Positions 39,050 through 41,872 of a DNA stretch of 41,872 bases are shown here, piece by piece. Location of the stretch: the IMG/VR virus record IMGVR_UViG_3300050033_000199, positions 1 through 41,872 of that record; one strand, given 5' to 3'. The translations under genes were made by a program, and so were the position numbers. Within the stretch, counting starts at the first letter, position 1. Every line of letters begins with the position of its first letter. The notes beneath the pieces are model-generated. The model searched no databases, was not told where the DNA came from, and saw nothing but the letters and a program-made list of their open reading frames with translations. The DNA comes from a virus.

Positions 39050-39570
39050 GAAGCACGACGTCACCGACACCGACAGGAACGCAGAAGGAAACGACCTTCA
39101 TGCAGGGCGTTTCCAAGAAGCTGAAATCCGAGTTGCAGTTTTACGATTCGACAACGGTCAAGGTTGAGCAGACTACGCGCGGCGTTAGGTTTCATGCGTC
39201 GAGGGGTGGGGCGAAACCGATTGATGGCTGGCGGTTTGCCAAGCCTATTCTTTATGACAAGACCAAGTCCTATTCGTTTCAGGAAATTGTTTATGTCGCG
39301 TCGGATAACCCACTAGTGACGGCGGGAACGATTGATCCGGACACGGGGCAGACGGTTTTTGCTTTCGCTGGGAAATATGTGGCTTTGCAGGCCGTCGCGC
39401 CGGTCGTGAATCCGACGGGATTGACCGCCGGAACTTATTATCACATCCCGCAACTTCCGCTTCCGACTCCGGGCGACCCGGACAATGCCGCCCCGGATTC
39501 GACAGCCTATGGCACCGGCGAGGCTCAAAACTATTGGGACATTGTTACGCAGGATGCGCAATGCTATTGA
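39046..39570 (+). CDS. Distal tail protein, unknown family
   Basis: 174 residues from ATG 39046 (ATGA overlap). VSKKLKSELQFYDSTTVKVE, RGVRFHASRGGAKPIDGWRF and a Pro-rich segment (PQLPLPTPGDPDNAAPD). Likely part of the tail tip, between the hub-like gene and the large tail gene. Confidence 0.5.
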   Translation: MRSTTSPTPTGTQKETTFMQGVSKKLKSELQFYDSTTVKVEQTTRGVRFHASRGGAKPIDGWRFAKPILYDKTKSYSFQEIVYVASDNPLVTAGTIDPDTGQTVFAFAGKYVALQAVAPVVNPTGLTAGTYYHIPQLPLPTPGDPDNAAPDSTAYGTGEAQNYWDIVTQDAQCY

Positions 39571-39573
39571 ACC

Positions 39574-41872
39574 ATGAGTGGCGGACTACATAAACCATTT
39601 CAGTTGCCGTGTCCCGGAACGGTTATCTGTGGCACGGGGCCGAAATATGCCCAAAAGAAATCCGGCGAAGGCCCGGTAGCGGCGTTTCACGAAACAACAC
39701 TGGTCAATGGGATAGCCCCAACAGGACTGGCGGCAGTCTTGGTGTGCAATACTGCGTCAGGCCATCCCGTAGCCTACGACGGCACCAACAACGGTGCATC
39801 TCCATCTCCTCACGGCCCTTGGGTGAATGGAGCCGCACCCGTACCGCCGGTGAACACCTTCGCGCAGGCGGGCACAGTTGACCTGTCCCTCTGCCGCAAG
39901 CGCGGGTTCAAGAGCGTGCAGGCAAAACGATACTGGCATGGGACGCCGCCTTGGACGTGCGGACTGGGGGCCAGCGAAGGACAGTTGCCCTCCAGCGCGT
40001 GGCCCGGTTCGGCGGGACCAGCCTTCGCACCATTCCGGTCGGCAGTGAACGACACGAAATATACGACCGTCACCTACGACGTACATTTCGACTGGCAACA
40101 AAATAATGAAGCCGTGTCGCATTCCACCTCCACTGCCAGCGGCAGCATATCCGTTGACCCGCTAACGGGAGTCTTAACCACTTCGCTCACCACCTCGCAG
40201 GATGCCTATTACGATTCCGGGTTTTCTTACACGGGACAGATTTATCACGCTTCGGGGGGGGCTGGCTGGACGTACTCGGTAGCGGGCGGCCATACGGATT
40301 ACACACACGGAATGGCAACCGACGTAGATGGGATGTTGGCAGATTTGCACGTCGGGAATCTGCCGATAGTTCAAGGAACTGGCGGCTTTATTTTTGAAGG
40401 CGCATTGACGCCTCAAGGTTTGATGGACGCCATTACGCAATGGAACTTTGTCGCAGCAGGCGTTGGGGGGACCATTCTGCCGCAAATGACCGACTTCAAC
40501 AATTATTCCGCTTCAGGGGCAATCCTTTTCGACGGCGTCGGTTTTCCGGGGTTGGGAGGACAACCTTACAAATCAATCGTAATATCGTTTTCGAGAACTG
40601 GTTCGGTCGTCTCTTGGGATGTTACACAGACAACGAACATCGCGGTTTATGACGCCGGTTTGGGTACGAACGTCCTCGACCCGAATCCCGTCTACTGCCA
40701 CGCCTACGGCAGCATGACCCTTTCCGGTTCCAACCCCGGCTCCGCTGTTTATGCAGATTTGCTCGCGCTGAAAGATTTGTGGGACTTGAACGACGATATT
40801 CTTTACCCGTGGCGCACCGATGGCAATGTCGGCATCGCGCCGCTTGTCTCGCGCAATGAAGTGCCAACCCACGTCTCGCCCGTCACCGGGCAATTCCATA
40901 TCAACAGCGATGGCTCGACGTGGGTTGATGGCAACGCCGCGCTTTACGACGGCTCAATCCTCGGCGCACCCAAGCCCGCCGGTTACGGTTACAATGCGGA
41001 CGGCAGCAAGCAGGGGATCTTCGATTTCCGGCATGAGGTCGACGACTGGTGTTTCCCTGATGACTACCCAGACTCACCGGCGTATTTTGACACGTTCAAC
41101 TACGGCGCTCGCACACCCGATTTTCTGCCGCAAAACTGTCCGCAATGGACGGAAGACATTAACGCTCCCAACTTCCCGGCGGGAAAGTTTTTGCTGTTTA
41201 ACGGTAAAATAGACATCGGGTGGACTCCACTGTCGGTTGACGTGTTGTTTGTGCAGGATTGGATTCAGACTGAGGAAAACTGGCCGTCCTACGACTTCGC
41301 GCGGCCCGCTGGCGCAGACCGCTTCACGTTCGACGAAACCACACCAGCCGGAATTGACAAGGTGTTCCCATACCTGTCCGGTTACAGCGCGGGCACCGGC
41401 GACACGGGCACCGGCGACACGATTACGGTCGGCAACGCGCCGATTCTCGTCGTGGATTTGAACGGCAATTCGCCCGGCAGTTCTTTTGATGATCCCGGCC
41501 AGCTTCCTCTTGAAGACGGTGTTCATCACCCGGTGGATTACATTGAAACCTTTGGCCCCGGTGGAAGTCCAACCCTGCCGACAATAAGTTCCGGTGACGT
41601 TTGGGGCGGTCAATGCGTTGGCGGATTTTATCACGTGACGAGGCTTTCCGATTCAACCGTCTTGCTCGGCGCGAAAGTTTTCAACCTGCCCACCGGCTGG
41701 ACGTGTCCATCCAGCGACGAGACACTGGCGTTCGGGCGGCTGCGCTTCCCGGCCTGCCCCGGCATCCTTGGGCGCGTGGCCATCAGCGCCGTAACCAACG
41801 CCTCACCCTGTCATCTGACCCTTGATTCCTCACCGTATCTGGCCATGGACATCACCGCCTCTCCGCCGTCGA
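39574..41872 (+). CDS. Large tail/virion structural protein, N-terminal part (continues at base 1)
   Basis: 766 codons open to the window end with no stop. The last 586 bases repeat bases 1-571, so the gene continues as the 1-1461 frame and would be about 1057 residues. It is Gly/Tyr/Asp/Thr-rich with many aromatic and Pro residues, like tail-tip adhesins (GTGGFIFEGALTPQGLMD, VSRNEVPTHVSPVTGQF). No signal peptide. A variable 5-residue repeat (GTGDT, twice) distinguishes this copy from the left copy. Confidence 0.7.
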   Translation, partial: MSGGLHKPFQLPCPGTVICGTGPKYAQKKSGEGPVAAFHETTLVNGIAPTGLAAVLVCNTASGHPVAYDGTNNGASPSPHGPWVNGAAPVPPVNTFAQAGTVDLSLCRKRGFKSVQAKRYWHGTPPWTCGLGASEGQLPSSAWPGSAGPAFAPFRSAVNDTKYTTVTYDVHFDWQQNNEAVSHSTSTASGSISVDPLTGVLTTSLTTSQDAYYDSGFSYTGQIYHASGGAGWTYSVAGGHTDYTHGMATDVDGMLADLHVGNLPIVQGTGGFIFEGALTPQGLMDAITQWNFVAAGVGGTILPQMTDFNNYSASGAILFDGVGFPGLGGQPYKSIVISFSRTGSVVSWDVTQTTNIAVYDAGLGTNVLDPNPVYCHAYGSMTLSGSNPGSAVYADLLALKDLWDLNDDILYPWRTDGNVGIAPLVSRNEVPTHVSPVTGQFHINSDGSTWVDGNAALYDGSILGAPKPAGYGYNADGSKQGIFDFRHEVDDWCFPDDYPDSPAYFDTFNYGARTPDFLPQNCPQWTEDINAPNFPAGKFLLFNGKIDIGWTPLSVDVLFVQDWIQTEENWPSYDFARPAGADRFTFDETTPAGIDKVFPYLSGYSAGTGDTGTGDTITVGNAPILVVDLNGNSPGSSFDDPGQLPLEDGVHHPVDYIETFGPGGSPTLPTISSGDVWGGQCVGGFYHVTRLSDSTVLLGAKVFNLPTGWTCPSSDETLAFGRLRFPACPGILGRVAISAVTNASPCHLTLDSSPYLAMDITASPPS
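41287..41872. repeat. Right copy of terminal direct repeat (diverged)
   Basis: Aligns with 1-571 throughout. It has one extra 15-bp tandem copy (GGGCACCGGCGACAC near 41400) and many, mostly third-position, differences between about 41490 and 41735; both flanks are identical to the left copy. Confidence 0.85.

Noticed and set aside
41287-41872. Diversity-generating retroelement variable repeat at the diverged tail segment
   Set aside because: No reverse transcriptase in the window, and differences are of all types and mostly synonymous, not adenine-specific.

Overview
The window is a nearly complete genome of a tailed double-stranded DNA phage of siphovirus type. If its ends are joined it is a circle of about 41.29 kb: bases 1-571 recur, diverged, at 41287-41872, and the tail gene that runs off the right end (39574 onward) continues in frame into the gene that is open at the left end (1-1461). 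The host cannot be named from sequence alone. Thr/Asn/Gly-rich secreted-type proteins rich in TNG/NTN and the style of the small accessory genes suggest Verrucomicrobiota or a relative; this is inference.

Layout. (1) 1-10154, plus strand: end of the tail module, a 1097-residue secreted-type tail or fibre protein, small membrane proteins, an intein-split metallophosphoesterase, a papain-like peptidase, a lipoprotein and a YiiX-like permuted papain enzyme. This is probably host attachment and lysis. (2) 19807 down to 10151, minus strand: early genes. The promoter-proximal part encodes a pentapeptide-repeat protein, a Sak4-like ATPase and a PD-(D/E)XK exonuclease (recombination). The distal part (15.8-10.1 kb) is a string of small accessory genes: a DGQHR/ParB-like protein, a cytosine-methylase-like protein, a VRR-NUC nuclease, Lar-like zinc-ribbon proteins and unknowns. 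(3) 19808-20253: divergent regulatory region. (4) 20254-25327, plus strand: DUF551, a winged helix, GIY-YIG nuclease, replication initiator, two SAM methyltransferases, DUF3102. (5) 25324-39570 and on to the right end: terminase small and large subunits, gpW-like joiner, portal, a single-chain protease-capsid fusion, neck and tail proteins, a short tape measure, distal tail proteins.

The most striking feature is in the distal accessory part. Nine imperfect palindromes of 90-136 bp punctuate the array. Each begins with a RYYYAAC-like core followed by AA and ends with a GTTRRRY-like core. In the best sites the arms pair perfectly except for two single unpaired bases, always in the left arm and about 5-7 nt apart. 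These are the hallmarks of integron attC sites (extrahelical bases, central spacer, variable loop). They sit at gene junctions: the upstream gene usually ends in the right arm or loop, and the downstream gene usually starts in the loop and reads through the left arm, so its first 15-45 residues are encoded by the attC element. The genes run antisense to the canonical attC polarity, and no integron integrase or other site-specific recombinase was recognised in the window.

The early minus-strand operon, the replication genes and the structural genes form a normal phage programme. The attC-punctuated block looks like a modular, probably counter-defence, cargo region plugged into the end of the early operon.
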